Positions 36,935 through 45,795 of a DNA stretch of 64,000 nucleotides are shown here, in pieces. The position numbers and the translations under genes are program-made. Positions within the stretch are counted from its first letter, which is position 1. Each line of letters starts with the position of its first letter. The stretch is from Pseudomonas sp. 7SR1 (GTDB lineage: Bacteria > Pseudomonadota > Gammaproteobacteria > Pseudomonadales > Pseudomonadaceae): positions 248,001 through 312,000 of the forward strand of contig NZ_LT707064.1 in assembly GCF_900156465.1 (NCBI RefSeq), written 5' to 3'. The notes beneath the pieces are model-generated. The model was given only the letters and a program-made list of their open reading frames with translations. It ran no database searches and was not told where the DNA came from.

Positions 36935-38581
36935 CTATTTACCCAACCCCAGATTCGCCTCTGCCAGATCCAACTCCCCCAGCACCTCACGCAGTACATC
37001 ATCCCCGATCTGGTGATGACGACTGAGGCGATACAACTCCAGCCGTTGCGCCCGATAAGCCTTCAAGCGCAGCCGGCGCTCCAGCAGGTCCATTTCGAAT
37101 GCCAACGCCTGGGCCTCGGCGGAATCGTTGAACACGTCGAGCTGATGACGATACTCGGACATCAACCGCGCCTTGACCTCAGTGGCCAGCGCCGCCTGGG
37201 CCGCATCCGGCGTACTTGTCGCCTCACTCGGCTCCTCCACTTCCAGCGCGCGGATCGCCGCTTCAGCAGTCTTGCGCCAGGCATCGCGGACTTCGTTGCG
37301 GCGCTTGTCATCGGGGCTTTTCTCGATGCCCTTCAGTAACAGCGGCAAGGCAATGCAGGCCGCGATCAATGACAACAGGATCACCCCGGCGGCAATGAAG
37401 ATCAGCAGGTCCCGCTCGGGAAAGGGCTCGCCCGCGCCCAATAGCAACGGCACAGAGAGCACGCCCGCCAGGGTCACCGCGCCTCTCACCCCACCGAACG
37501 TCAGCAGCCAGCAGGAGCGCGCGGTGGGCACCAGTGTCAGTTCCCCCTTGCCGCGCCAGCGCCGCAACAACCCGGACAGGCGCCAGATGCTCTGCACCCA
37601 GACGAACCGCAGCACCAGCAGCACCAGGAAAATCACCACGACATCCAGGCAGCGGTAGAACAGGGTTGGCCACAGCGTGGTTTCGTGGCTGGTCACGGCC
37701 TTGATGATGTCCGGTAACTGCAAGCCCAACAGCAGGAAGATCAAACCGTTGAAGGCGAACTCCAGCAGCGCCCAGACACTGCGATTGAGCAGCCGCGTAC
37801 CGGTCTGGCGTGGCAGCAGGTCGAGCCAGCTCTGCATCATCCCCGCCGCCACCGCCGAGAGAATGCCCGAGGCGCCCAGTCGCTCAGCCACCACGTAGGC
37901 GGCGAAGGGTAGCAACAACATGAACACCACGTGGGTGGCCGGGTCGTCCCAGCCCCGGGCGACCATCCAGGCTCGCAGGCGTCCCATCAACCAGCTCAAG
38001 GCGACCCCGACGAGCAGCCCACCTACCGCCACCAGCACGAACGTCACGCTGGCGTTGGCCAGGGAAAACACGCCAGTGACAGCCGCCGCCAAGGCAAACT
38101 TGAACGTCACCAGGCCCGAGGCGTCGTTCATCAGCGCCTCGCCCTGGAGCATGTGCATCAGGGGCCCAGGCAAGCGGTCGCGGGCAATCGCCGAGACCGC
38201 CACCGCGTCGGTGGGCGACAGCACCGCCGCCAGGGCGAAAGCCATCGGCAGTGGAATATCCGGCAACAACCAATGAATGAAATACCCGGCACCCACCACG
38301 GTGAACAACACCAGCCCCACCGCCAGGGTCAGGATCGGCCCGCGCAGGCGCCACAGTTCGCGCTTGGGCATGCGCCAGCCATCGGAGAACAGCAGTGGCG
38401 GCAGGAAGAGAAACAGGAACAGTTCCGGGTCGAGGGTGACATGCAGGCCCAGGGACGGCCAGGCCAGCACGGCACCGGCGCCGATCTGGACCAGGGGCAA
38501 CGGCAGGGGGATCAACCGTCCGATCAGGCGTGAGACGCCCACCAGCGTCAGCAGGATCAGGACGGTGTAGGCGCTTTGCAT
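36935..38581 (-). CDS. CPA1-family Na+/H+ antiporter
   Basis: This inner-membrane cation/proton antiporter has about 12 hydrophobic segments over residues 1-410 and a charged helical cytoplasmic tail of about 130 residues. The ion-binding motif of CPA1 transporters is visible as LSPTDAVAVSAI and GEALMNDASGLVTF. I chose the ATG at 38581, preceded by TTGGAAAC, giving 548 residues and a proper first membrane helix; an upstream frame adds 19 residues. Which cation it moves cannot be read from sequence. It is convergent with dapC. Confidence 0.9.
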   Translation of the reverse strand: MQSAYTVLILLTLVGVSRLIGRLIPLPLPLVQIGAGAVLAWPSLGLHVTLDPELFLFLFLPPLLFSDGWRMPKRELWRLRGPILTLAVGLVLFTVVGAGYFIHWLLPDIPLPMAFALAAVLSPTDAVAVSAIARDRLPGPLMHMLQGEALMNDASGLVTFKFALAAAVTGVFSLANASVTFVLVAVGGLLVGVALSWLMGRLRAWMVARGWDDPATHVVFMLLLPFAAYVVAERLGASGILSAVAAGMMQSWLDLLPRQTGTRLLNRSVWALLEFAFNGLIFLLLGLQLPDIIKAVTSHETTLWPTLFYRCLDVVVIFLVLLVLRFVWVQSIWRLSGLLRRWRGKGELTLVPTARSCWLLTFGGVRGAVTLAGVLSVPLLLGAGEPFPERDLLIFIAAGVILLSLIAACIALPLLLKGIEKSPDDKRRNEVRDAWRKTAEAAIRALEVEEPSEATSTPDAAQAALATEVKARLMSEYRHQLDVFNDSAEAQALAFEMDLLERRLRLKAYRAQRLELYRLSRHHQIGDDVLREVLGELDLAEANLGLGK

Positions 38582-38690
38582 AGCGGTTTCCAATGACAGC
38601 GATACACATCCGGCAACAGCTTGCCGTTGAAGTGCCATATTAACCGCTTAGCATGAACCTGGCCGTTACACCTATGTCGCAGCCCCACCC

Positions 38691-38782
38691 TTGTGGGAGC
38701 GAGCTTGCTCGCGATAGCGATGTGTGAATCGATTCATTGCTGGCTGATCGGACGCCATCGCGAGCAAGCTCGCTCCCACAGG
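38691..38782. repeat. REP pair (family A), GTGGGAG ends outward
   Basis: TTGTGGGAGCGAGCTTGCTC and the inverse ending AAGCTCGCTCCCACAGG flank a spacer with no other feature, 92 bp in all. It lies between the divergent antiporter gene and the ArsC-like gene. Confidence 0.92.
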
Positions 38783-38877
38783 TTTTGGTGTCCATCAACC
38801 TCGGCCGTCGCGAAACCGTCCGGTCATGGCATAATCCTTCACCTTTTATTTCCAGCACCTGCAAAGGGGGCAGTTCC

Positions 38878-39240
38878 TTGACCGATTCAAGCAAAACGTT
38901 GCACCTTTTCGGCATCAAAGCCTGTGACACGATGAAAAAAGCGCGCACCTGGCTCGATGAACACGCAGTACGCTACGAATTTCACGACTACAAGAGCGCC
39001 GGCATCGACCGTGAGCACCTGACCCAATGGTGCAACGAGCATGGCTGGCAAGTGGTGTTGAACCGTGCCGGTACGACCTTTCGCAAGCTCGATGACGAAC
39101 GCAAAGCCGATCTCGACCAGACGAAAGCCATCGAACTGATGCTCGCCCAACCCTCGATGATCAAGCGCCCGGTGCTCGATCTCGGTGACCGAACCCTGAT
39201 TGGCTTCAAGCCAGATATTTATGCGGCAGAGATCAAGTAA
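38878..39240 (+). CDS. ArsC/Spx-family protein (YffB-like reductase)
   Basis: The 120-residue thioredoxin-fold protein matches the ArsC/YffB family: GIKACDTMKKARTWLDEH with a single active-type Cys, KSAGIDREHL, RAGTTFRKL and PSMIKRPVLDLGDRTLIGF, which includes the conserved cis-proline region. The start is TTG at 38878 with a strong AAAGGGGG seven bases upstream; an in-frame ATG at 38737 would translate through the REP pair and is unlikely. YffB-type genes often lie next to dap genes, as here beside dapD. Arsenate reduction is not implied; glutathione-dependent thiol reduction is the family guess. Confidence 0.85.
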   Translation: MTDSSKTLHLFGIKACDTMKKARTWLDEHAVRYEFHDYKSAGIDREHLTQWCNEHGWQVVLNRAGTTFRKLDDERKADLDQTKAIELMLAQPSMIKRPVLDLGDRTLIGFKPDIYAAEIK

Positions 39241-39273
39241 GCCTGCCCAGTCCATTTTGTTGAGGTAACGTTC

Positions 39274-40308
39274 ATGTCCACTACCCTGTTCAGCCTGGCC
39301 TTCGGTGTCGGCACCCAAAACCGCCAAGGCGCCTGGCTGGAAGTGTTCTACGCACAGCCACTGCTCAATCCTTCGGCCGACATTGTCAAGGCCATCGCGC
39401 CGATCCTGGGCTACACCGAAGGCAACCAGGCCATCAGCTTCACCACCGCCCAGGCCTCGCAACTGGCCGATGCCCTCAAGGGTGTCGATGCCGCCCAAGC
39501 CGCGCTGCTGACCCGTCTGGCCGAGAGCCACAAGCCGTTGGTCGCCACCCTGCTGGCCGAAGATGCACAACTGAGTTCCACCCCCGAGGCGTACCTCAAG
39601 CTGCACCTGTTGTCCCATCGCCTGGTCAAGCCCCACGGCCTGAACCTGGCCGGTATCTTCCCGCTGCTGCCGAACGTGGCCTGGACCAGCCAGGGCGCGA
39701 TCGACCTGAGCGAACTGGCCGAGCACCAGCTTGAAGCCCGCCTGCGCGGCGAATTGCTGGAAGTGTTCTCGGTGGACAAGTTCCCGAAAATGACCGACTA
39801 CGTGGTCCCGGCCGGCGTGCGCATCGCCGACGCCGCGCGTATCCGCCTGGGCGCCTATGTGGGTGAAGGCACCACGGTCATGCACGAAGGTTTCGTCAAC
39901 TTCAACGCCGGCACCGAAGGCCCCGGCATGATCGAAGGTCGTGTTTCGGCAGGCGTATTCGTCGGCAAGGGTTCGGACCTGGGCGGCGGTTGCTCCACCA
40001 TGGGCACCCTGTCGGGCGGCGGCAACATCGTGATCAAGGTCGGCGAAGGCTGCCTGATCGGTGCCAACGCCGGTATCGGCATTCCGTTGGGCGACCGCAA
40101 TACCGTGGAGTCGGGCCTGTATGTCACCGCCGGCACCAAGGTGGCGCTGCTGGACGAGAACAACCAACTGGTCAAGGTGGTCAAGGCCCGCGACCTGGCC
40201 GGCCAGCCCGACCTGCTGTTCCGCCGCAATTCCGAGACCGGCGCGGTGGAATGCAAGACCCACAAGTCGGCCATCGAGCTGAACGAAGCACTGCACGCGC
40301 ACAACTAA
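39274..40308 (+). CDS. dapD: Tetrahydrodipicolinate N-succinyltransferase (long Pseudomonas type)
   Basis: DapD succinylates tetrahydrodipicolinate in the DAP/lysine pathway. The 344-residue protein has an N-terminal domain (about 1-170) and a C-terminal left-handed beta-helix with hexapeptide-like repeats (GAYVGEGTTVMHEGFVNFNA; GSDLGGGCSTMGTLSGGGN). It is longer than the E. coli enzyme (about 274) and corresponds to the separate class seen in Pseudomonas. It follows the ArsC-like gene after 33 bp and belongs with dapC and dapE. Confidence 0.93.
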   Translation: MSTTLFSLAFGVGTQNRQGAWLEVFYAQPLLNPSADIVKAIAPILGYTEGNQAISFTTAQASQLADALKGVDAAQAALLTRLAESHKPLVATLLAEDAQLSSTPEAYLKLHLLSHRLVKPHGLNLAGIFPLLPNVAWTSQGAIDLSELAEHQLEARLRGELLEVFSVDKFPKMTDYVVPAGVRIADAARIRLGAYVGEGTTVMHEGFVNFNAGTEGPGMIEGRVSAGVFVGKGSDLGGGCSTMGTLSGGGNIVIKVGEGCLIGANAGIGIPLGDRNTVESGLYVTAGTKVALLDENNQLVKVVKARDLAGQPDLLFRRNSETGAVECKTHKSAIELNEALHAHN

Positions 40309-40323
40309 GCCGCGTCCCCCTCA

Positions 40324-40351
40324 CCTGTGGGAGCAACCTTGCTCCCACAGG
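40324..40351. repeat. Perfect 13-bp palindrome derived from the REP arm
   Basis: CCTGTGGGAGCAA and TTGCTCCCACAGG are exact inverted copies separated by two bases, 15 bp after the dapD stop. It resembles a REP from which the inner GAGC-GCTC stem has been lost, and would make a strong hairpin that may end the dapD message. Confidence 0.85.
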
Positions 40352-40382
40352 GTCCGGCGTAACTCCAGCAGGGCCCGAAAGC

Positions 40383-41588
40383 ATGTTGATCCAATCCCCC
40401 TGGCGGGCCGATTTCCCGGCCATCGCCGCCCTGCAACGGCAAGGCCAGACCTACCTGGACAGTGCCGCCACCACGCAGAAACCCCAAGCCCTGTTGGATG
40501 CCCTGACGCATTACTACGCCAATGGCGCGGCCAACGTGCACCGGGCGCAGCATCTGCCGGGGGCTCACGCCACCCAGGCGTTCGAAGACAGTCGCCTCAA
40601 GGTGTCGCAATGGCTCAATGCACAGGGTTGCGGGCAGATCGTCTTTACCCATGGCGCGACCTCCGCGCTGAATCTGCTGGCCTATGGGCTGGAACATCTA
40701 TTCCACCCGGGCGATGAGATCGCCATCAGCGCCCTGGAACACCACGCCAACCTGCTGCCGTGGCAGCAGTTGGCCGAGCGCCGATCGTTGACCCTGGTGG
40801 TGTTGCCCCTGGATGCCGACGGAGTGATCGACCTGGAAGCCGCCACCGGCCTTATCGGCCCCCGGACACGCTTGCTGGCGGTCAGTCAGCTGTCCAATGT
40901 GCTGGGGGCCTGGCAGCCATTGCCGGCGCTGCTGGCCCTGGCCAAGGCCCAGGGCGCGCTGACAGCGATCGACGGCGCCCAGGGCGTGGTCCATGGCCGC
41001 CACGATGTGGAGGCGCTGGGCTGCGACTTTTACGTGTTTTCCAGCCACAAACTCTACGGCCCGGACGGGCTGGGCGTGCTGTTCGGCCGTACCGACGCCC
41101 TTGGCAAGCTGCGTCATTGGCAGTTCGGCGGCGAAATGGTGCAACAGGCCGACTACCACAGCGCCACTTTCCGTGCGGCGCCGCTGGGCTTCGAAGCCGG
41201 TACGCCGCCGATTGCCAGCGTGATCGGGTTGGGCGCGACCCTGGACTACCTGTCCGCGCTCGATTCGCAAGCGGTCATCGATCATGAAGCGGCGCTGCAT
41301 GACTACCTGCTCCATGGCCTGCTGGCTCGCAACGGCATTCGCCTGCTGGGCAACCCTCGCCTGGCCCTGGTCAGTTTCGTGGTCGAAGGCATCCACAACG
41401 CCGACCTGGCGCATCTGCTGACCGAGCAAGGCATTGCCGTACGCGCCGGGCATCACTGCGCGATGCCGCTGTTCAAGCATTTGAAGCTGTCCGGGGCGAT
41501 CCGCGTGTCGCTGGCGCTGTACAACGACTCCGCCGACATCGAGCGTTTCTTCGACGCCTTGGATCAGGCCTTGGAGATGTTGCGATGA
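40383..41588 (+). CDS. csdA: Cysteine desulfurase CsdA (SufS-like)
   Basis: CsdA takes sulfur from cysteine as a persulfide for Fe-S cluster or other sulfur transfer. The 401-residue class V aminotransferase has the PLP lysine Lys223 in SSHKLYGPDG, His121 in ALEHHANLLPW and the persulfide Cys359 in RAGHHCAMP. It overlaps csdE by 4 bp, and tcdA lies opposite about 500 bp on; in E. coli the three act together (CsdA-CsdE-TcdA). Whether it is CsdA or SufS is decided by that neighbourhood. Confidence 0.92.
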   Translation: MLIQSPWRADFPAIAALQRQGQTYLDSAATTQKPQALLDALTHYYANGAANVHRAQHLPGAHATQAFEDSRLKVSQWLNAQGCGQIVFTHGATSALNLLAYGLEHLFHPGDEIAISALEHHANLLPWQQLAERRSLTLVVLPLDADGVIDLEAATGLIGPRTRLLAVSQLSNVLGAWQPLPALLALAKAQGALTAIDGAQGVVHGRHDVEALGCDFYVFSSHKLYGPDGLGVLFGRTDALGKLRHWQFGGEMVQQADYHSATFRAAPLGFEAGTPPIASVIGLGATLDYLSALDSQAVIDHEAALHDYLLHGLLARNGIRLLGNPRLALVSFVVEGIHNADLAHLLTEQGIAVRAGHHCAMPLFKHLKLSGAIRVSLALYNDSADIERFFDALDQALEMLR

Positions 41589-41989
41589 ACCTGCCGACCG
41601 ATGCCGCCACGGCGCTACGGGTTTTCCAGGACGCTTCAGGCTGGGAACAACGGGCACGGCTGCTGATGCAATGGGGTGAACGCCTGCCGCCGCTGAATGA
41701 CGAGGACAAGTGCGAGGCCAACCTCGTCCACGGCTGTGAAAGCCAGGTATGGTTGGTGGGTCGCTTGCACGACGGGCACTGGCAGTTTTGCGCCGGCAGC
41801 GATGCGCGGTTGATCCGTGGCCTGGTGGCGTTGCTGCTGGCGCGGGTCAACGGGTTGCCCGCTGAGGAGTTGCGGCAGGTGGATTTGCCGGATTGGTTCA
41901 ACCAGCTGGGATTGTCGCGGCAGCTGTCGCCGTCCCGTAGCAACGGTTTGAATGCGGTGTTGAAGCGGATGCTGGAGTTGACTCAGTAA
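41585..41989 (+). CDS. csdE: Sulfur acceptor protein CsdE (SufE-like)
   Basis: CsdE accepts the persulfide sulfur from CsdA and raises its activity. The 134-residue SufE-fold protein has the acceptor Cys51 in NLVHGCESQVWL; a second cysteine (Cys43) precedes it. The ATG overlaps the csdA stop (ATGA), so the partners are co-translated. A REP pair follows directly after the stop. Confidence 0.93.
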   Translation: MNLPTDAATALRVFQDASGWEQRARLLMQWGERLPPLNDEDKCEANLVHGCESQVWLVGRLHDGHWQFCAGSDARLIRGLVALLLARVNGLPAEELRQVDLPDWFNQLGLSRQLSPSRSNGLNAVLKRMLELTQ

Positions 41990-41990
41990 C

Positions 41991-42088
41991 GGCAATCGCG
42001 AGCAAGCTCGCTCCCGCAGGGGATTTGGTGCACGCAAATACTGCGTTCAGCCTGACCCTATGTGGGCGCGAGCTTGCTCGCGATGAGG
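41991..42088. repeat. REP pair (family A), GTGGG ends facing inward
   Basis: The first arm ATCGCGAGCAAGCTCGCTCC (from 41995) and the second TGTGGGCGCGAGCTTGCTCG face each other with their GTGGG-type ends in the middle, the minority topology also found at 5286. It lies between the convergent csdE and tcdA. Confidence 0.88.
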
Positions 42089-42099
42089 CCATAAGCCCC

Positions 42100-42912
42100 T
42101 CAAACCTGAGGCTTGACCCTGTCCGCCGGTCGTCGCACACCCGCCACGATCTTATCCACAGCCTTGGTCGCCGCGACCATGCCGAATGTCGCCGTGACCA
42201 TCATGACCGCGCCGAACCCTCCGGCGCAGTCGAGCTTCACGCCATCGCCGACAAAACTCTTCTGCAGACAAATGCTGCCGTCCGGTTTCGGGTAGCGCAG
42301 CTGTTCGGTGGAAAACACACAGGGCACGCTGTAGTGACGGGTCACGGTGCGGGAAAAACCGTAGTCGCGGCGCAAGGTGGAACGCACTTTCGACGCCAGC
42401 GGATCATTGAACGTACGGTTCAGGTCGCATACCTGGATCAGCGTCGGGTCGATCTGCCCGCCTGCGCCGCCCGTGGTGATGATCTGGATCTTGCGACGCT
42501 TGCACCAGGCAATCAGCGCGGCCTTGGCATTGACACTGTCGATGCAGTCGATCACGCAGTCGATGTTCGGCGTGATGTATTCGGCCATGGTGTCGCGGGT
42601 GACGAAATCCGCCACCGCGTGCACCGTGCAGTCGGGGTTGATCCCGCGCAAACGCTCGGCCATCACCTGCACCTTGGGTTTGCCGACGGTGCTGTCGAGG
42701 GCATGCAGCTGACGATTGGCGTTGCTGACACAGACGTCGTCCAGGTCGAACAGCGAAATCTCGCCCACGCCGCAACGGGCAATGGCTTCCGCCGCCCAGG
42801 AACCGACCCCGCCGACCCCGACGATCGCCACATGGGCCGCCCGCAGGCGTTCCAGGCCCTCGATGCCATACAAACGGGCGATGCCGGCAAAGCGTGGATC
42901 GTCTGTACTCAT
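42100..42912 (-). CDS. tcdA: tRNA threonylcarbamoyladenosine dehydratase TcdA
   Basis: TcdA uses ATP to cyclise t6A37 of tRNA to the hydantoin form ct6A. The 270-residue E1-like protein has the nucleotide-binding AIVGVGGVGSWAAEAIARCG, DLDDVCVSNANRQ and a C-terminal membrane-active type helix (GAVMMVTATFGMVAATKAVDKI). The ATG at 42912 with CTGGGG eight bases upstream is preferred over the ATG two codons earlier. It lies convergent to csdA-csdE, the proteins that support it in E. coli (where it is CsdL). tsaB, needed for the t6A substrate, is at 59.7 kb. Confidence 0.93.
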   Translation of the reverse strand: MSTDDPRFAGIARLYGIEGLERLRAAHVAIVGVGGVGSWAAEAIARCGVGEISLFDLDDVCVSNANRQLHALDSTVGKPKVQVMAERLRGINPDCTVHAVADFVTRDTMAEYITPNIDCVIDCIDSVNAKAALIAWCKRRKIQIITTGGAGGQIDPTLIQVCDLNRTFNDPLASKVRSTLRRDYGFSRTVTRHYSVPCVFSTEQLRYPKPDGSICLQKSFVGDGVKLDCAGGFGAVMMVTATFGMVAATKAVDKIVAGVRRPADRVKPQV

Positions 42913-43006
42913 GACCATTACCCCAGAAACCGGCGCGCATTATAGGGCTTTGTCGGAGCAATTCGAGCCCCAGGCGCCCGGTCGCGGCATCAATTCCAGA
43001 CAAACC

Positions 43007-43100
43007 CTCTGTGGGAGCGAGCCTGCTCGCGATAGCGGTATGACAGTCGATGAAGTATTGCCTGATACACCGCCTGCGCGCGCAAGCTCGCGCCCACAGG
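43007..43100. repeat. REP pair (family A), GTGGGAG ends outward
   Basis: CTGTGGGAGCGAGCCTGCTC and the inverse arm ending GCTCGCGCCCACAGG span 94 bp between the divergent tcdA and dapE. The second arm has acquired changes (GCGCGC for the usual ATCGCG). Confidence 0.88.
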
Positions 43101-43229
43101 TTTTGTGTCAATCACCGTAGGCATACTTGGGCCCATGGTGGTGGTTTTGCTATAAGATAACCGCCATTTTGCGGGAGCCTGCCCGCTGATCTACAAGCCT
43201 TGCGTTCATTCTATATTCCCGGAGCTTCC

Positions 43230-44381
43230 ATGACGGCCCACGCCGACCTCTCGCCGACCCTGCAACTTGCCTGCGACCTGATCCGCCGTCCGTCCGTGAC
43301 GCCCGTGGATGCCGACTGTCAGAAACTGATGATGCAGCGCCTGGGCAACGCAGGCTTCAAGCTCGAACCCATGCGCTTCGAGGATGTGGATAACTTCTGG
43401 GCCAGCCATGGCAAGCACGAGGGGCCGGTGCTGTGCTTCGCCGGGCATACCGACGTGGTGCCCACCGGCCCGGTACAGGCCTGGCAGCTCGATCCGTTCG
43501 ATGCGGTCATCGACGAGCATGGGATGCTCTGCGGCCGTGGCGCGGCGGACATGAAAGGCAGCCTGGCGGCGATGGTGGTGGCGGCCGAGCGTTTTGTCAC
43601 CGACTACCCGGACCACAAGGGTTCGGTCGCCTTCCTGATCACCAGCGATGAAGAAGGCCCGGCCCACCACGGCACCAAGGCTGTGGTGGAACGCCTCAAG
43701 GCCCGCCAGGAACGACTGGACTGGTGCATCGTCGGCGAACCGTCGAGCACCACGCTGGTGGGCGATGTGGTCAAGAACGGCCGCCGCGGCTCCCTCGGCG
43801 CGCAATTGACCGTGCGCGGCAAGCAGGGCCACGTGGCTTACCCACACCTGGCGAAGAACCCGATCCACCTGGCGGCGCCGGCGCTGGCGGAACTGGCCGC
43901 CGAACATTGGGACCACGGCAACGACTTCTTCCCGCCCACCAGCTTCCAGATCTCCAACCTCAACGCCGGCACTGGCGCGACCAACGTGATTCCGGGCGAC
44001 CTGGTGGCGGTGTTCAACTTCCGCTTTTCCACCGAATCCACCGTCGAAGGCCTGCAACAGCGAGTTGCCGACATCCTCGACAAGCATCAACTGGACTGGC
44101 ACATCGACTGGGCACTGTCCGGCCTGCCGTTCCTCACCGAACCGGGTGCGCTGCTGGACGCCGTGTCTTCCAGCATCCGGGACGTCACCGGGCGTGAAAC
44201 CCAGGCGTCCACCAGCGGCGGTACGTCCGACGGGCGCTTCATCGCCACCATGGGAACGCAAGTGGTGGAACTGGGGCCGGTCAACGCCACCATCCACCAG
44301 GTCAACGAACGCGTGCTGGCGGCCGATCTCGACGTACTGACCGAGATCTACTACAAGACGCTGATCAAGTTACTCGCCTGA
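43230..44381 (+). CDS. dapE: Succinyl-diaminopimelate desuccinylase
   Basis: DapE is a di-zinc amidohydrolase that releases LL-DAP from its N-succinyl form, the step after DapC. The ATG at 43230 (SD GGAG) gives 383 residues. The M20 metal and catalytic residues are visible: His73 and Asp75 in [12 protein letters not shown], Asp107 in GRGAADMKG, the catalytic Glu pair 141-142 in SDEEGPA, and a C-terminal His in NATIHQVNE. Its TGA overlaps the rlmA ATG by one base. The other DAP genes dapC and dapD are 3-8 kb upstream on the same strand. Confidence 0.96.
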   Translation: MTAHADLSPTLQLACDLIRRPSVTPVDADCQKLMMQRLGNAGFKLEPMRFEDVDNFWASHGKHEGPVLCFAGHTDVVPTGPVQAWQLDPFDAVIDEHGMLCGRGAADMKGSLAAMVVAAERFVTDYPDHKGSVAFLITSDEEGPAHHGTKAVVERLKARQERLDWCIVGEPSSTTLVGDVVKNGRRGSLGAQLTVRGKQGHVAYPHLAKNPIHLAAPALAELAAEHWDHGNDFFPPTSFQISNLNAGTGATNVIPGDLVAVFNFRFSTESTVEGLQQRVADILDKHQLDWHIDWALSGLPFLTEPGALLDAVSSSIRDVTGRETQASTSGGTSDGRFIATMGTQVVELGPVNATIHQVNERVLAADLDVLTEIYYKTLIKLLA

Positions 44382-45190
44382 TGCTCGCCTGTCCGATCTG
44401 CAGCGAACCGCTCAAGGCGCTGGACAACGGCGTGGTGTGCCCGGCCGGCCATCGCTTCGACCGGGCGCGCCAGGGTTACCTCAACCTGCTGCCGGTGCAG
44501 CACAAGAACAGCCGCGACCCTGGGGACAACCAGGCCATGGTCGAAGCCCGTCGCGCCTTCCTCAATGCCGGGCACTACGCTCCGGTGGCCCGGCGCCTGG
44601 CCGAACTGGCTGCGCAACGAGCCCCCGGTCGCTGGCTGGACATCGGCTGTGGCGAGGGCTACTACACCGCGCAGATCGCCGATGCCCTGCCCGACGCTGA
44701 TGGCTACGCCCTGGACATCTCGCGGGAGGCGGTCAAGCGTGCCTGCAAACGCAACCCACGGTTGACCTGGTTGATCGCCAGCATGGCCCGGGTACCGTTG
44801 GCGGATGGTTGCTGCCAGTTCCTGGCAAGCGTGTTCAGCCCCTTGGACTGGCAGGAGGCCAGGCGCCTGCTCAGCCCTGGTGGTGGCCTGATGAAAGTCG
44901 GCCCCACCCGCGGTCACCTGATGGAACTGCGCGAGCGGCTGTACGACGAAGTGCGCGAATACACCGATGACAAGCATCTGGCCCTGGTGCCGCCGGGCAT
45001 GACGCTGGAGCACAGCGAAACCCTGGAGTTTCGCTTGACGCTGGACAGCGGCCCGGATCGGGCCAACCTGCTGGCCATGACGCCCCACGGCTGGCGCGCC
45101 AATGCCGAGCGCCGCGCCAGCGTGATCGAGCAGGCCGAACCCTTCGAGGTCACGGTGTCGATGCGCTACGATTATTTCGTTCTTCAATAA
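44381..45190 (+). CDS. rlmA: 23S rRNA (guanine-N1)-methyltransferase RlmA
   Basis: RlmA methylates N1 of G745 (E. coli numbering) in helix 35 of 23S rRNA. The 269-residue protein has the N-terminal zinc finger (Cys4, Cys7, Cys20, His24 in MLACPICSE...CPAGHRF) and the SAM-binding motif LDIGCGEGYYTAQIADAL (about 85-105). It begins at TGATG, overlapping dapE by one base, so it is translated from the dapE message. Subtype RlmA(I) rather than the tylosin-resistance RlmA(II) is assumed from the Gram-negative host. Confidence 0.9.
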   Translation: MLACPICSEPLKALDNGVVCPAGHRFDRARQGYLNLLPVQHKNSRDPGDNQAMVEARRAFLNAGHYAPVARRLAELAAQRAPGRWLDIGCGEGYYTAQIADALPDADGYALDISREAVKRACKRNPRLTWLIASMARVPLADGCCQFLASVFSPLDWQEARRLLSPGGGLMKVGPTRGHLMELRERLYDEVREYTDDKHLALVPPGMTLEHSETLEFRLTLDSGPDRANLLAMTPHGWRANAERRASVIEQAEPFEVTVSMRYDYFVLQ

Positions 45191-45270
45191 CCCTATCGGG
45201 TCCCGGGCGAGCGTTCGGGGCCGACACTAAATCCGCGAATGGATTTTTCGAGACCACAGTGAGGACATCC

Positions 45271-45648
45271 ATGCGCCAACCCGATATCGAGATTTACCTC
45301 AAGGACGCCGATGTTGACCACAAGGCCATCGCCGCCTGGCTGAGCCAGGCCCTGGGACCTTGCAGCGAATGGACCCAGAAAGGCCAGACCTACAAATGCA
45401 AGGCTGGCGATATCCCAGTGACCTGGCTGCCCAAGGCCGTGGGCAAATGGAACAGCCTTTACCTGGAAAGCGACCGGACCCCATGGGAAGACGACATCGC
45501 CTGCGCCCGCGCCGCCTTCGCCGCGCTGAACGTCGAAGTACGCTGTGCGCCGGGCTCCTGGGTTGAAGAGGAAGGCGAGGAATCGGCGGATCGCTGGATT
45601 CGCATCAGCGCCGATGGGGAAGAAGAGATCACCTGGAAGACGGCGTGA
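45271..45648 (+). CDS. Conserved hypothetical protein, 125 residues
   Basis: I do not recognise a named domain. The protein is acidic, has no signal peptide or membrane segment, and holds several tryptophans (AAWLSQALGPCSEW, VTWLPKAVGKWNSLY, SWVEEEGEE, RWIRIS), which suggests a small folded cytosolic domain. GAGG precedes the ATG at 45271; a GTG four codons upstream is less likely because it would use the SD as coding sequence. It lies 80 bp after rlmA on the same strand and before a REP pair. Codon use is normal for the window. I recall similar proteins only in Pseudomonas. Confidence 0.8.
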   Translation: MRQPDIEIYLKDADVDHKAIAAWLSQALGPCSEWTQKGQTYKCKAGDIPVTWLPKAVGKWNSLYLESDRTPWEDDIACARAAFAALNVEVRCAPGSWVEEEGEESADRWIRISADGEEEITWKTA

Positions 45649-45675
45649 CGCTGACTTCCAGCCCACCGCAGAGCC

Positions 45676-45770
45676 AATGTGGGAGCGAGCTTGCTCGCGA
45701 TAGCGGTAGATCAGCCAGATTAGAAGTGACTGACACACCGCTATCGCGAGCAAGCTCGCTCCCACAATGG
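45676..45770. repeat. REP pair (family A), GTGGGAG ends outward, near-perfect
   Basis: ATGTGGGAGCGAGCTTGCTC continuing to GATAGCGGT and its exact inverse ACCGCTATC...GCTCCCACA flank a spacer of about 27 bp. This is the best preserved pair in the window. It lies between the convergent 125-residue protein and the cold-shock gene. Confidence 0.95.
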
Positions 45771-45795
45771 GTTTCGCGTAGCCAGTGAATGCGGT

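Noticed and set aside
35642..38581. Possible horizontal transfer of the antiporter gene
   Set aside because: Base composition and codon use look like those of its neighbours and no mobile element borders it.
38737..38877. N-terminal extension of the ArsC-like protein
   Set aside because: The extra 47 residues are translated from the REP pair and promoter; the TTG at 38878 has the strong Shine-Dalgarno and the conserved start.
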